A stretch of 64,000 bases of DNA from Rotaria macrura (taxonomy: Eukaryota > Rotifera > Eurotatoria > Philodinida > Philodinidae): assembly GCA_900239685.1 (NCBI GenBank), contig OENT01000262.1, forward strand, positions 83,968 to 147,967. Direction: 5' to 3'. The position numbers and the translations under genes are program-made. Every line of letters starts with the position of its first letter. Positions within the stretch are counted from its first letter, which is position 1. Below the pieces are notes generated by a model. It was not told the origin of the DNA, made no database searches, and saw only the letters and a program-made list of their open reading frames with translations. This document shows, piece after piece, positions 25,631 through 40,200 of this stretch.

Positions 25631-26402
25631 CTTGAGAATCAAATCAAGAAACGTTCGATTAGAACTTGTGAGTGATGTCCACTGGTCAAAGTTGGTGAAA
25701 GAGACTAGTTTGCTACTTCACACAACATTTAAGATCACAATCATATGCATGGACAAGGTCATTGTGGATATTGTCGGTATAATGTACGAGCTACTCGTAT
25801 AAACTTATCTATCGTGTTCGTGATCTCTCAAGTGTCTGTAACAATTGCTTTCTACCTGAAAATAAACCATATGTGTTGTTGACGAGACTGATTTAGCTGA
25901 ATGTTTGGAAAAAATCCTCTTCAGATCAAGTTCTGCTTTCACCAGAGATCCTTATAGAGAAGTTCTGTAGTTGCGTTCAAGATTTAGTTTTTTGAAAAAT
26001 GTTTTATATTCTCGAGAAAATCAAACGCTTTTAATCTTTCCATGATATTTTTGCATATAGTGCAAAGAAGATCGAAGAAACTTGAACTTAGCGTTGCTTT
26101 TCGAAAATTTAAATATTCTTTTCAGGTTTCTCTTGTTAATAGCTTCTGTAAATGGAACGTAATGGGTTGTCACCGATTGCACTCGTACTTCATTGGTAAA
26201 AATTGATTCCATCACTTTCGCCCCTAAGTGATTGTTGAACGGATACTAATATTGTATTTTATTAATTGAACTATCAACTGATATTCACTTTGAGGAAATA
26301 AAAAGAACCCGTAGCATACTAGAGTATGACATGAAAAAAAGACTTACTTAATAATAGACTTTATTTTCATAAATTCGTCGCACTTTATAGCAAGCATCAT
26401 AC
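25631..26402. other. intergenic stretch upstream of the GPCR
   Basis: No coding frame with recognisable content. The GPCR promoter is expected here but no element stands out. Confidence 0.35.
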
Positions 26403-26625
26403 CAGATGTGGACAAGTCAGAGATTTTTCAAGTCAAGTATTTACTTGTCTCAACTTAAGGGAAACGTTTTAATATTCCACACTTAATTTGACTTGACAAT
26501 CGCGTCAAACCCAAGTCGAAGTTATTAAAAAAATTTGTCAAGTCCAATCATCAGTATTAAGCATTTTTCAGAAGTCAAGTTAAGTCAAATCTTTACTGCA
26601 ACTGGGTTTGACTTGTCCAACTCTG
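26403..26625. mobile_element. hAT-type MITE, 223 bp
   Basis: Terminal inverted repeats: left CAGATGTGGACAAGTCA, right (reverse complement) CAGAGTTGGACAAGTCA, 15 of 17 identical. Flanking 8-mers CATCATAC and CATTACAC match at 6 of 8, the length expected for hAT insertion. The inside is filled with AAGTC/GACTT words in both orientations and encodes nothing. The ends resemble those of the hAT element at 62542 (CAGAGCTGGGCAAGTAC), so a related transposase may have mobilised it. Confidence 0.6.
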
Positions 26626-29600
26626 CATTACACTATGTTCTAAGATAGAATTCAAGCATTCTATCGATCTAATTTATTGGTCTCTATTGAATAATATTGA
26701 ATGGCATGATGTTGCTAAACTTATTCTGGAAATCACGCGCGCGCACACACACACTTTGTACATATTGCTTGCAAAATAAAGCTGATTCTTATGCATAAAC
26801 TGTAACGTGTTAGCGACTTATCTACTATAGACGAGTGTGAAGGGACGAATATGAAATTGAAATTTTTCGTGAAGTTCTCAGTGAGATGAATTGATCAGGA
26901 ATTTATACGGTTCCGTTCGAGTTGCTCTTAACATAAGTCAATGGAGAGACAGAGAGATCATGGAAAGATCAGAAGCTCTCCGACGCTTAGCGAAGGATAT
27001 TGCCTATCAGAAGTAATTTGTTTCAAAAACAGAAACTTGACAGGCGTTTTTAAAATTCACATTTCTCTAGAAATTGAAAATAATCTCGTCACGTACCACG
27101 AATAAAGAGTCCCTCTGTTCATCAAAGAATTTAAAACGAAACATCGGAGATAATTCAGATATCGAAATCTTATACTTTTTTCTTCGAGATAAAAACAGAT
27201 TGAACATAGACAAAACGTATTCTGCTAATATTAAATATTTCTTAGACAAGGGTCAATCTACTGATCGCAATTTCTTAACACAGTAAATTATATTCAGAAG
27301 ATATTTTTCCTTTATTCTCTATTCGAAACGCTTCATCTATGGCTGTCAGCTGGCTCTACACTAGATACTTTACGAAAAGTGATTCTTATAGATTGAAATT
27401 AACCGACACATATGGCCTTGGTAAAACAAAGACTTCTGATAAAATTTTCTGACAAACATCTGTCTCGAATGAGTGAATTTCGCAGTTCTTTGCAATACTT
27501 CCTATGGATGACTTACATTGATGTTTTGATGAGTTTATCATCAGAAGAGTGATGATGTTTCGAACAATTTCACACTGAGTTCAATACTTTTGTATTGTTT
27601 TAGTTTCAATGAAAGTTTGAAATTCTTTTTTATTCTCTACCTTCATATTCTTCTTAGTCACTGCTGTGTTATACTTAGCTAATCAACGTTCTCTTAGCGA
27701 AGAGACCTTTTGAAGAAAAGAATCACACGTTTTCTACATATTCGTGTTCTTCGAGAATTTAATTCAGTGTTTTTTTCATTGGAAAACTGTGTTCGGAGAA
27801 GATTGTTGGTTGCATATAAATGTAGTTTTATCAAGAATGATATAAAAATAAGTGTATGAAAATAGTTTATTCATAATAGAATTGAATGACGTTTCGAGAA
27901 GGACACACAAGATGACACGAACTATTACCATGAGTTATGCTTAATTTCTTGAAGTCTGCTGATTCCATTTCGTAGCAGTGAAAACAGACACTTATCTCAT
28001 TATTGAAGTGATAGCAGCAGAAAATATTTTAGAGTGAAAAAAAAATCTTTCTCGCAAAAATTTACCGTTTGTTTTCTTTTGGCAAGCAACATGTTGTTAG
28101 TGAATGTAAACTCTGCTGTATTTTCTAAACGATTCAATTGAAAAAACTCCTACTTGATTGATAGTGTGAGGGACAAATCATTCAGACTTGGTGACAGTTA
28201 TTCTCTCCCATGAACTGATAGACATTTGAAAATGTTCAAGTTAGACAATTATCGATACTCGTCGTACTAAATTATGAACTATTATACGATGGAAAATCAA
28301 CGTGGAAAAGCGACTTAAATTAAATAAACTAACAATCTAATACGACTAAATAAAAAAGGATTACAATGACAAGACTGATTCAGCTAATAGCTTTCTAGAA
28401 GATAAGGTTAGATGCTACTGTTGATCCAGCTTAACACAAACTAAGAAGAAGTTTCTCATCTTTTTTTCTTAACATAGCCTGATACTAGAAGATAATATAA
28501 TTAAAAGACACATCGAACAAAGATAAGCATAACAGTAAAGTAAACTCCAAGGAAATTGTCAAGAAAGACGTAGAACTCTTTGGCATGAACATTTTTACGA
28601 ATCAAAGTTTACATCAAATTGTGCGACGAGAGATGAAAACTAAAATATCTTTTTGAAAAGAAAAACTAATTAATCTTAAACGTCAAGAGCACACATTTCT
28701 TTATATGCTACAACCATTAGTTTGTTATCTGTATGAATCATAAAGTAAATTCTTTACAAACCATTCGCTGCTTATACTAATTATGATAAGCTCAGAATAT
28801 CGTAGATGTTGAAATCTTTGATTAGTTGTTCGACAAAATAACCATGTCGACTTCTATAGGATCTGCACATTTCCGTGATACATTCAAAAAGGTTTTCATG
28901 TAGATCAAATGAATTTTCAAAAGCATGAAGTAAATTGAGAATAGATTTTACTAGCTAACAGAAGAAAACGCCAAGAATTTCTTTCGATGATATTATGAAG
29001 TTGCTGTAAAACCGATTATTTTCATAAAACAGAGCATAAAGCACATGTAGCGAGAGGATTCTTCTTCAAGATATCATCTTTTATTTTGACACGTTTTGCT
29101 CGATCACATCATAGTATGTTCTCTTGATTTCAATTGAAATTTTTCACTTAGTTGTAACAACTTTCTTCAAAGTGGCATCGATGAACGTTTGGAATATTTT
29201 CCGATGATGATGATGATGAATAAGATAGGTACTTAACTCCTTTCCACCTATTTATTAATAGACAAGAAGGCATCTGGAATGTTTCGTTCACTCGTGGAAA
29301 TCCGTATCTCGTTAGTTCATACTGTGATTTTCGAATATTGTCACGAGCTTTTATAATAAGTCGGCTGAGCGGATCTTAATAGGATAGGTATGCAATAGTC
29401 CACTAGTGTTTACTCTTTTGTAATGGAAAAACCTTCAAATCATTTCAAAACTTTGAATATTCATTGTGATATATTATCAAATGAAGCAAATTATCTATGA
29501 GATGATTTTGAATGTTTTCTTCGTTAACGTTAAATTACTAAAACCATCATTCACCAGAGAGTAATAGAAAATTGACAAGATTCAAAGCTCAACAAAAGAT

Positions 29601-30937
29601 GATAGAATTTAAGCATTGTGCACGAGAGAGACATGAATTGTCCATCTTGTCAACAACTTTAAAAGAACGGCCATGTTTTATGAAAGATCAATTGTACACA
29701 TTAGATATCACAACATGTATTTCATTGAGTGTCAATTGTGGCACAGTTATTCAACTTCGTTTTTCTTAATAATATCTTAACATATTCAAATCGTCCAAAC
29801 TTGATATTTTTTTCTAGAGACATACGTCGTGAAATGTTTATGAGCTTCTACACTACGATAATACTCTTTTAAAACTATAGTAAAAAGCACTGTTTGAACC
29901 AGTAAACATCGCATCTCATGAGAATTCTTCACTATTTTATCTAGTCGATCGTTCGAACATCGGAATGTGTCTTTGAAAAGCGAGCAATAATAGTCCAATG
30001 ACGATGTGAACAGAATACCGAACGTAGCACTGCAAATTATGTAATTATTCAATTTGGAATAGTGCCAATAGAAACGTTCATTTTACAGACATCAAAACAC
30101 AACAATGTGTTAAGAAATAAAGCAGAATGAAGGATGCCAAAAAATAAATGTCAGATATGTAAAGAATACATAATGTTAAACAAAATCATCGTCACGGTCA
30201 TATTTTTCATTATTCAATGATATTTCGTCGCCGTCGTTTTTGAAAACGAGTTATAAGATCATGAGAAGATTTGTTTACAATTGGAAGACTGTACTTTGAC
30301 TGAGTTACTATTTTTACATCTCTTGTTATAATGAAGCATTATCCAAATCGTTAAGTAGTTCGCCTTTAGTCTCATAAACGTATCATCGAAATAGTACAAT
30401 TCAATTTCGCAGTGTTTCTCTTGAGAGAAGAAAAGACTCAAGATTATACAATGCATCTACGTGGACATGTCTTCCTCACACACAAGTTGTTGAAATAATT
30501 ATGTCTCACTCGACGGAGGGCAATCTTTTTCAGACATCTATTTATTCCTTATCCGAGTGGATGAACGAGTTATGAATTCCTCTTGTTAACAGCAGCATTC
30601 ATTTGTGACTGACGTCTTGATCTTATGAATAAAAAATTAAAATGCAAAATTAATTATATCGCCATAGATAATTAAGAATAGAAACAAAAGCCCAACGATG
30701 AAAAGTTCGATCAATGAATGAATTAATTCTTGATATTTGAATGAACATTCTCCTGTTGGGTTCATTGATTTCACTGCTACAATTTACTCATTTTGATTAA
30801 CAACTTTGCACTAATTACGTAGTTCATGACTACAGACTCGGCATTCACTTGAATCTTAGCGTGTAAATCAAGGATGAATTTAACAGAAAAAGGCTAAAAT
30901 AGAGTTCATTGTAAAAATGTGATTTCGAAATCGATTG
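26626..30937. other. gene-free AT-rich stretch
   Basis: Short non-coding open frames only. A (CG)n(CA)n microsatellite lies at about 26735-26755 and a (GAT)n run near 29203-29219. Confidence 0.35.
26735..26755. repeat. (CG)n(CA)n compound microsatellite
   Basis: Read directly: a CGCGCGCG run followed by CACACACA, unusual in such AT-rich surroundings. Confidence 0.7.
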
Positions 30938-31225
30938 ATGTTATATAACGAATTAGTAGTAATGCTTAAGTTTCTAGTCATGCAAGTGGAAGAAATAGAG
31001 AGCGAGCAGACGACCGAAGTGCTGCTCAAAAGGTTACTTTCACAATTGATACAATCCGAACGAACTTATATACTTCTCATTCATAGGCTTTTACTACAGA
31101 TAAAAATTCTACTATCACTCATTCCATTGCGGCACTTGTTCTCTAGTTATTATGATTTTGCTGAGATATGTCGTCTGTTGAAGCATATCACGATACAAGC
31201 GAATAAGAGAAAAACTTGTGTATGA
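30938..31225 (+). CDS. possible RhoGEF (DH-domain) fragment
   Basis: An ATG at 30938 opens 95 codons. Residues about 34-85 contain RLLSQLIQSERTYILLIHRL followed by a Leu-rich helix and YYDFAEICRLLKHI, which resembles the first helix and following turn of DH domains (pattern L-x-E-L-I-x-T-E-R-x-Y-V-x-x-L). Only this first quarter of a DH domain is present. The frame stops at a TGTGTATGA that could instead be a GTATGA splice donor, but no continuing exon was found in the next 2 kb. It is probably a fragment of a dead or duplicated gene; chance similarity is not excluded. Confidence 0.25.
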   Translation: MLYNELVVMLKFLVMQVEEIESEQTTEVLLKRLLSQLIQSERTYILLIHRLLLQIKILLSLIPLRHLFSSYYDFAEICRLLKHITIQANKRKTCV

Positions 31226-33640
31226 ATTTTGGCATGAAAACATAGATCTTACGATTATTGACTTATTCCGGAAGTTTAAGTATGAATGGATGTTCTCTTC
31301 TCAAGATGTTAAATGGTGAATGAATCTGCTTTTCTCGAGTGACTCACAAGGAAAATACCATTTTTTAGGGGGCTTGTTACATCACTATTGCAATGTCGTT
31401 TTCGACTCGAAAATTTAGGACACTATAACAGTCATGAGAGCTTTGTTTGGTAGAAAATTTCTGATTAAAATTCCTAGCTTCTCTTTTGCTCATCCTAACC
31501 TTGAGCCGACCAAAAACTTCAGGAAACAAAAGATAATTCAAAGATGTTTTTTTCTGCAGGCTTAGTCCCTTTGAAGATCGACAATTAGGACAAGCTAGTA
31601 GCGATGAATAGTTCATGACAAGGTTCATTCATTTGAAAGGCTTTATTTAGGTTGACTTTAGCTCGAAGAATTGCAAAGTTTTTCTTTCTTGATGACAATC
31701 AAAGATGGAGATGTTTGCATGTATGATCAGAAGATGTTATTTGCTTTATTGATGAAGAAGTCAATTAATTGTAAAAAGTTGATCCTTTTAATTATCATCT
31801 CTTTGCCAACATTCAAAAATTGGGAAAGTAAAAATAAGTAACAAGCATACAAGCTATGATTTAGATTTTGAAAACTTTCCCGCGACTGTTATTTTTCTTC
31901 TTCAACAACACAACACTTCAAAATCGGAAAAAATTCATAGATCTAATGTTAATTGACATGTTTTCTAATCATCCAAATTAGATAAGATTGTCAAACAGTA
32001 AAATTAGTATCGTTCGATTAAACCTATTGATGATATTGCTTGTAAGTCGCTCGATCCTCTGTCTGATTTCAAAACTATGAAATAAACGGAAAACATGATC
32101 TTCTTCGTCTGTAAATTTTTAGAAAAGCAAAAATCGATATTCACTAGAACTAATAGTGTTCTTCAACCTGTCAAGTAATAAGCAAGTCCTTCATCTAAAT
32201 GCAGTCCACTGATGAAACGAGCACCATATCATTCTCATGCATACGGATGATTCTAAGCTTCTGAATGTGCGTTATGAAAAAAATAATTATTCTTCGTCAT
32301 ATAAAGATTGTTGAAAAATTGCCCGAACCCATGAAGCAAAGGAAACTCCCATACCAGATACTTAGTGCATTAATAAACCTTCAACTGAAAAGAGTTCATT
32401 GTTCAATCCTTGCATTTTTCTTTCTCTCGTTCAACTATCGATCATTGCTAAGTGTTCAGCTCTAACAAGATTCTATTCAGTATTACCATTCAATGACAAA
32501 AGTGTTCTATCATCCGTGGAAAAAAAAACGCGTACATATGTGAGAATATTTTTCAAGAACAAATCATTCTTATTGACCGAAAAAAATAATTAAATATTTC
32601 ATCAATATTTATTAGTACGCATATTTTTAGTGTTACAATATAGATGAAACTGACAAGAGTTTGTTTGAACCCATACATTTCAATGGAGCCGTTTAATCCA
32701 CACTGATGAATGTTTCGAATTAAAATTGAAGCGTAGTTTCGAGTTTTTCTTGTGGGCTTCGAGCAAGTAGAGTTTCAGGTGTATTTTTTATGCATCACAA
32801 TTTCGTATCTTGTCAAGATCATCAATAAGTTCACTCATCTTATCGACTGTGTCCACTCGTTGGGATGTTGCCATCTTTGTAATCACAAAAAAGTAGTTCC
32901 TTGGTCACTTCGTTTACTGGTTTCTGATTCAACCTATAAGCTTCACAGAGCCATGCTGGCTGTTATATGTTTTGACAAGTTCAGGTCGTTGTTTATTTAC
33001 GTATAAAAAAATATGAGTTGTCGTCGTCTCGAAAAATTTTCTCCATCACAGGAGATAGATGTCACAAGAAAAAAAACCATCACTTTGCTATACGATATAA
33101 CAAGGAGAAAAACAAGAATAATACAAAACTAAAAACGTGCTTTATGCAATTGGGAAAAGCGTTACTTCACTAGGGTATACTTCTATGTTACTCCCTCGTG
33201 TATGCATGTACCTGTTCGAATTCCAACCAACTCAAAGCCCTTTTACTGACTTATGATTGACTTGAGTTGAAGTCGGCCAGAGTCGAGTATGAGTTGAGAT
33301 GGGATAGACTGAGCCAGGTTCTTTTTAGTAAGATAAGGGTGTTCCGCGAAAATAACGATTTTCTCCAAAGATTAACAGAAGTAAATCGAGACTGAGAAAT
33401 CTGAATCTCTAGTCAGTTTCTGAAAATTGCTAACGTACGTTTTCATCGAGGAAACGCTTTCTAGAGAAAATATCATGGTTTTATATGGCTGGCGACTACC
33501 CAGTCGTTCTCCAAAAATCATGTTTTTCGAAAAACTGTGAAAATCGAGTTTTTGTTGTAGGAAGATGTACTGAAGATTCCCATTCTAATACATGTCTTTG
33601 GTTTCTGGAAAAAAAGTAGGTTTTTATTGTTCTCACAAGT
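31226..33640. other. gene-free stretch
   Basis: Open frames here lack recognisable domains. From about 33340 to 33600 the sequence has the look of old repetitive DNA (GTGTTCCGCGAAAA start, repeated TTTTTCG words), next to the long inverted repeat. Confidence 0.35.
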
Positions 33641-34253
33641 GAAGGTCATCGACTGTTCAATCGATTTTGCTTGGAAACTATTTGCACTATTTAGTTTCAA
33701 AGCAGTTATGAATACTCTGAAAACATTTTCGGCTTCTAGTTTATTATTATGAAAATATTTCATTAGTAACGTGTGATTTTTAATGAGTCCTGGGATTGCC
33801 CTCGAGAACACCAGAAAAATTGCTTTTCGAATTTTGATTTGAAAATTTACACAGAAACAGATACCGAAGAGAGCAGCTTTTCTGAACGTTTAAGATATTG
33901 CTGTTGTTCCTAATGCTAGACGCAGCTATTGTGAAAATGCGTACTTTATATAGTTGAAACAGAAGAGCAAACTTGATGAAACAAACAAATGAAGAGACCT
34001 GCAACTTTTTAAAAGGATTATTTCCATTGAGACCTGTTTCTGTGTAAATTTTCAAATCAAAATTCGAAAAGCAATTTTTCTGGTGTTCTCGAGGGCAATC
34101 CCAAGGCTCATTAAAAATCACACGTTACTAATGAAATATTTTCATAATAATAAACTAGAAGCCGAAAATGTTTTCGGAGTATTCATAACTGTTTTGGAAC
34201 TAAATAGTGCAAATAGCTTCCACGCAAAATCGATTGAACAGTCGATGACCTTC
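33641..34253. repeat. 220-bp near-perfect inverted repeat with 173-bp spacer
   Basis: Arms 33641-33860 and 34034-34253 are both exactly 220 bp and, compared base by base, differ at about 7 positions (around 97% identity) with no indels. Each arm carries the same open peptide (for example IKNHTLLMKYFHNNKLEAEN) read outwards from the centre, so the open frames on both strands are copies of the repeat, not two genes. RNA from either strand would fold into a long hairpin. No target duplication or transposase was found next to it. Confidence 0.85.
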
Positions 34254-37200
34254 CATCCTCAGTCATTCGTTCCATTACTATTCAGACTTTTTTCAAGATT
34301 TTCTCGTAACACTACCAGATTTTCGTATTTTTTCCAGCAACTGAGCATACTACAGTGTTCGGCACATCACGTTACGTATGTCCCCAACTTTTCATATCGA
34401 AATACGATCCCTCCAATGAATCATGAAGGTTTTTCGGCCATCAATGGCAGTTATAATGACCTGCGCGTCCGTGATAAAAAAAACTTGTCTCCTGCTTATC
34501 CAAGTACTGAAATTCTATAATTTCGAGTATACAGGTTTCTTCATACGCTGGGTATAATGGCAATGCCTGATTTCTAGGAAACTTCTCGGATCATTTTCTT
34601 TCTCCATCTAGTATTTAATAAAGATCGTCAACTTGTTTATCCATTTTCTTCGAGTTCAATTTTATTGGAGGGACCGATCTCCGAACAAATTCTTTTAATA
34701 TGATTCATCCTAGATATACTTAAATGTCGTTGTTGAGTCAATAGATAGTTCCACAATGGTTCGATTGACAGGAAACGTTTTTCTATTTAATCGCGAAAGT
34801 TAGAGAAATTCAGAGGTTTCAAAACAATTTCGAATAGGATTTCGAAAATTTTTGCCTCGGAACTATCCTCAATCAAAAACGAGAGAAACATTTTAAAAAT
34901 CCCAGTCACTCATCCGAAATGGTGTGCAGTACTCTTGAAAATAAAAGAATCCCTAGCTGTGTGTCCTGAAGGATAATTATAAAAACCTAGCACTGGCTGA
35001 GGGCTCATTTTGATCGTTGATCTCTAGAAAAGTCTGGAAAGCTGGGGTTCGGGTAATTAAAAAAGTTTCGTAAGTTTACTTCTATAGACCCAATATTTAT
35101 GGAAATTTTCACAGATATCCCGTGTACCATGTGAAAAATAGATTTTAGAGGAAGGGGAGGGAGTTCCTTCCAAAAGGCAACCGATGAGGGGAAACCTGAA
35201 TCCGAAGTGGCTTTCTCGATATTTCGAGCCTTGATCAAGTAAATTCATCTTGCTCTACAATGTACAAACTTGAGAGAAAATCTTTAATTTCTCTTAAAAC
35301 CTCTTCCTTACTGAGAAAATCAACTCCAGACGATTCCAAGCATTGGAATTGACAGAAATTAGAATTGGTGTATGTCTAATTCGTAGTCCAAGATGTTTCA
35401 CTATTGTACTTCCTCGTACTTCAAAAAAATTCTGTAGCAGATGAAATATCGCTTTTCCCTCTTGGTTTTATGTCGTCGAGGTGAACCCTAAACTAAACGA
35501 AGAAGAGCTCTTTCGTACGAATCACATAATTTCACGTGAACAATTTCTCAGTCAATGATGCCAGCTGTAAAAGATGTTTAAAGCATTTTCAAAATGACAA
35601 CAATTGGCCGTATGAACTCTAGATGATTTTTAGTTTTATCTCACGGCCAGAATAAAAAAGCAACAGAAAAAATAGAAATGCGAATAATCTTTAGTTCCTA
35701 AAAGCGAGATGAACAATTTATGAGTTGAACTCTAGCGTGCAACCCGAATGATAACGAAGATGTTAGTTTTTGAAGATGTTTCCGTTGCTATGTTCATTCA
35801 ATTATCATTTACCAATACTTTCTGATATACGTAATTATGTATAACGCGATGCGTGCGTAATATTAGCTGATACTTGTGGTATTGCTAAATGGTTTTGTAA
35901 AAAAAGATTCTTTGACGATAAAAATCCACTCGCCCGAGTCTTTTGTTGGTATTTGCGTTAATAAATTCATTTTCTGTTAGTTATGCGTTATTAAATCATA
36001 CAGGACTTATTTTGCTGGCTGTCATGCCTACAGCGATATACAACTGCTATCCAGAATATCTTGATTGTCGCATTAATTGTGATGAATAGTTTGCGTCTCA
36101 TTCTGTCAATCTAGCTCAAGATAAAACTACGTTCTAGTTTGTCATTGATTTATAATCGCATCTGTATAAACAAAATCCTGTTTTCTCTTTCTTGCGAATG
36201 TTTCAATGTCAATGTTGATGATTTCACTTACGATCAATGTTATGATTAACGTAAACGTATGATGAGTTTGTTTTGAATTGTTTTTGTCATTTGCATCGAC
36301 CTTACTCTCAAGTTAGTTCAGTTCTTTTTTTTCTTCTCTACAATTGTTACTATAGATTTTATATTTGTTCTAGTCGTTATGCGTACTGCGACCATTGAAA
36401 CTCTTACTTGTACAAAATTCTTATTCTAGACGTCTTCCGCGTGAGAACGTCAAATTTATTGTTATATGCACGATTCTTCGGAATCAATGACATTTAAAAA
36501 CTTCTACTACGCAATCAATCCTGTGTCATATGGTTAACAAGCGATGGCTCTATGTTAGCGAGGTGCGGGATCACATAGATATTATAAGATTATATTGACA
36601 ACGAAATTAACATCAAAGAAAATCTCGAGCTTTACACCGTGTATCGTAAAATAATGAAAAATCCAATGAATGATTATCAAAATATTACCCTAGATGTAAC
36701 ATCTTTGAAACTACACAAGAGGAAAAGGGTGCTTATCCAATGCGTTGCAATGATATAATACAATCAATACTTAAATCTGTTTTCCAGCAACGCAGGGACT
36801 TGTTCAATTAAGTTTGAAACTTACAATCAAATGACTATGCAAATTGAAAACAAAAGATGTTCTTAATGATTAAAATTCAATGCTGAATCTCGAGATATGT
36901 CGTTGTAAAGGATTCTATCAAGATGTATATTCGAACCTGTTTAGTATTTCATAATTAATGTTTATAGGATGTAGGAAACTATTTTGGCCATTTTATCAAT
37001 CTTAACTAGAATCGAAGTAGTTTAGCTGTAGATATGAAAAATAGTAGCAGGTGATGAACTCCAAACAAACAAAACTTTTACGTCGAATACGAAGATTAAA
37101 TAACAGAGATTCATTGAAAGATGCTGTCTTCTGATCACAATGAAGCAGTTCTTCTTCAGAAACTAATTCATTTTGCTAGTCCTTTGAAAATATTTGCTCA

Positions 37201-40200
37201 CTGCTAGAAGTCTTGAACACCAATACTATTTTAAAAGAATGGTTTAGCGTCACTTTCACTGATATAGAAAAGCTTTCTTCACTTTTATAGCTCGAATAGC
37301 CTCATTTTATATCCGAAAATGAAAACAATCGTACTGTTCGAGAATGAACATTGATGTTTGTGTATTAATAATGTTTCATAGACATTGGATTTGTTGTTTC
37401 GATAAGTCGCTTCGTTATTGAAAAAGAGATACTAATTATGATTTCCTTGTATGTATCATAGCAACGTTCATGCAGTCACCAAGAAGATTGAAATCACTGA
37501 AACAGGAACCAAGAAGATTTCGATCGTAAACTCAACGATTGATTAGATAGTTAAGCATAATGAAGAAACGAACCTCTAATAGTCCTTAGATAAGTTTGAA
37601 ACTGATTATGAACTCATCACCAATAGTTGCAAAAAAGAAATATTGTGTACGGTCTCTAGTAGTTCTTTTTTATGTTTCAAGCTCTTTGTTCAGACGTATT
37701 TTATTGATCCAACAAAGACGAGTGGCACTTTTGACGATAAAACTCTCTACTAATCAACTTTCTAAAACAAAATCAGAATTTTAATCGCATCAGTCGTTTA
37801 CTACAATGAGACTCGCATATATCAATAGTATGACGCATTTTTCAATCCTAAGACATGATATAAAGTGATGATATTCATAGACATAGATGTTCTGTGTTTA
37901 TATAGAAGCGATTTAAGTATCAATGATCATGTAACATCGAATGTGTTGAACGCATTTTTTTTCTCAATTTTTCATAAATCATTCCTAACACGATTGAACA
38001 TCTTGTAGTAAGACAGAGGATGAACTTGATTGAATGAAGATTCGAAATTATCATCGAATAAAGGCAGCTTAATTATGCATGCTGGATGTTCTGAAAAGGA
38101 AACTTCTTCTTATGAACACACATGATTTTACCGTCAACATTTATCCTGTACAAGGAAAAATGAAGAGACTGGTGTACGTCAAGGTCATATCAAAACTATC
38201 CTTGAAAACTCTTGAACTATTTTCATGCTAACATCGATTCGTACGACGTTTCATCCTTTGCAGATCAATCGTCAATTTTTTCGTACTTCAAGAATAGTCA
38301 CGTTTCGCAGTACAAGAAAGGATTATGACGTGACGCTGAAGTTCATTAAAAACCTAGGAATTTCTCCATGCAAATTCGTCTATGAAAATGTTTTCAAAGA
38401 TAGACCTAAGCTGTTTCGATCCAAATTGTTCGAACTCGAATCTAATGCATCGATCGTTTGTAGTTGACATCATTAGGTTTCAATAGTTTTCATATTCAGA
38501 TCTGCTTCCAATCCGATCGGGAGGGTCGACGGGCTAAGACTATGGCCGAGTTGAATTGTATAATTAAAACAACGAATAATCCTTCAAGGATATTTTGCAT
38601 CGAGTCTTGGAGTACGTTCAAGCATGGAAATGTTATTTTTGCCTTATGACATTTATCGGGCTTCCTCTCTCTTCGTTTTCTCTTTACTTCCAATCGTATT
38701 CTTAATGATAAGTACTACATAGTTGTTATTTCATGGCAATTTTTTACTATTCATATTCACTCTATGGTTTCTTCGATTACAATCGGACTATCACTCTTCT
38801 CGCTTGTTCGTTCAGGGCATCGGATTACATTATGTAATAGTGCACAAAAAAGCAAGATTACAACTGTGTCATTTTTTTTTTGAAACCTTCATTGTTAAAG
38901 TGATTAGAAAGAAAATGATGATTAGTGAAATCTGTTTTCCTTAAATAATACGTAATTGATTTCTTATTTCTTACTTTCTATAGGCGAGTTCTAGACTATT
39001 CTAATAGTATCACAATGAATGCGACACGTTTTCGAGACGCATTCATTTGTTGCACTCTGAAATATTCTTTTACAGGATTCAATGTTTTTTCTTGGAATCA
39101 TTAAATCAAATTGTTCTCGAAGCATTTTAACTGCGAAGAATCGATTTCATACGACAATTATAGAATGCGAAACATTTCATTGAATGAATTCTGTATCCTA
39201 CGATTTGTCTCTATGTAAATGAAATAATAATATTATATTTAATACAGCATATAGTTAAGTGCAGGTATTCAGTATAAGACGTTTACGGTGAGAATAAAAT
39301 TAGCATAATTTTTATTTTGAAATAAACTTATGCTCGACTTGTGAGATATTTAAATAGTTACTTTTTATTTTGAATAATACGTAACTGTTTATATTTATCG
39401 AAGGCAATGAATTGAATTTATAATTAGAAATTATTCAACTGTCGATCTTCAAACAAGACGGTAACGAGAAGTGGGTACTATTCTAGTTATGTTAAAAACT
39501 ACGCTACTGTCTATATGAGAAAGAAAGCGGTGTACTCCGTTTGGTTTACATTTCATATCTGCTTAAAACAAGTTTGAGAATAAAATAAGAGACTTAAAAA
39601 CTAAAGTTAGACGAAGGAGCGATGCTTGTATGAGACAACATAATTGATTTATGATCAGAGTACCTATTCAGATGTTGGATTTAGCTTTTAAAGAGCGAAA
39701 GTTTCGTTTTTGCATTTTATGAAACTGTCGACTCGACATAAGGGAAAAACAATCTTCGACTCGTGCTCTTTCTTGAAATTAGCGGAGTCAAAGGCTTGCT
39801 GGAAAATTCTGGATGATCAAAAATATCGGCATCTCTTTGATTATCTCGTTTTCTGTTCTCAATAACAGAATAGGAAGTAGTTTGTTGAAGTTATTTTTTA
39901 ACTTGATAACATTTTTCATAGTATGTGCATGCAAACCAGAGAATGTTTTTTCTTTCGTGTCTTTTGCATTTCGAGTTTAACTTCATGAGTCATCAAGTAC
40001 TGAATATATTTTACCGTTGTTTAATTTTATTAAACTCGAATAACGGAATATATCTCGTGTAAAATACGGATTTGACTTCATATAAATGTTCAATAATTAT
40101 TTTCAAAATTTATCATGGTCAGATAAGAGAATCATTGAAATTCGATCAGTTGCATAGACTGCATCACAAATATGAGTATTGCCCAATAGATCGGAAAAGG

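Noticed and set aside
33190-33320. GACTTGAGTTGAAGTC-type words, suggesting another MITE
   Set aside because: No clear inverted ends or target duplication could be found.
33518-33811. 97-codon minus-strand frame
   Set aside because: It is the left arm of the same inverted repeat read outwards.
34083-34520. 145-codon plus-strand frame
   Set aside because: Its first third is the right arm of the long inverted repeat and the rest is unrecognised; not a separate gene.
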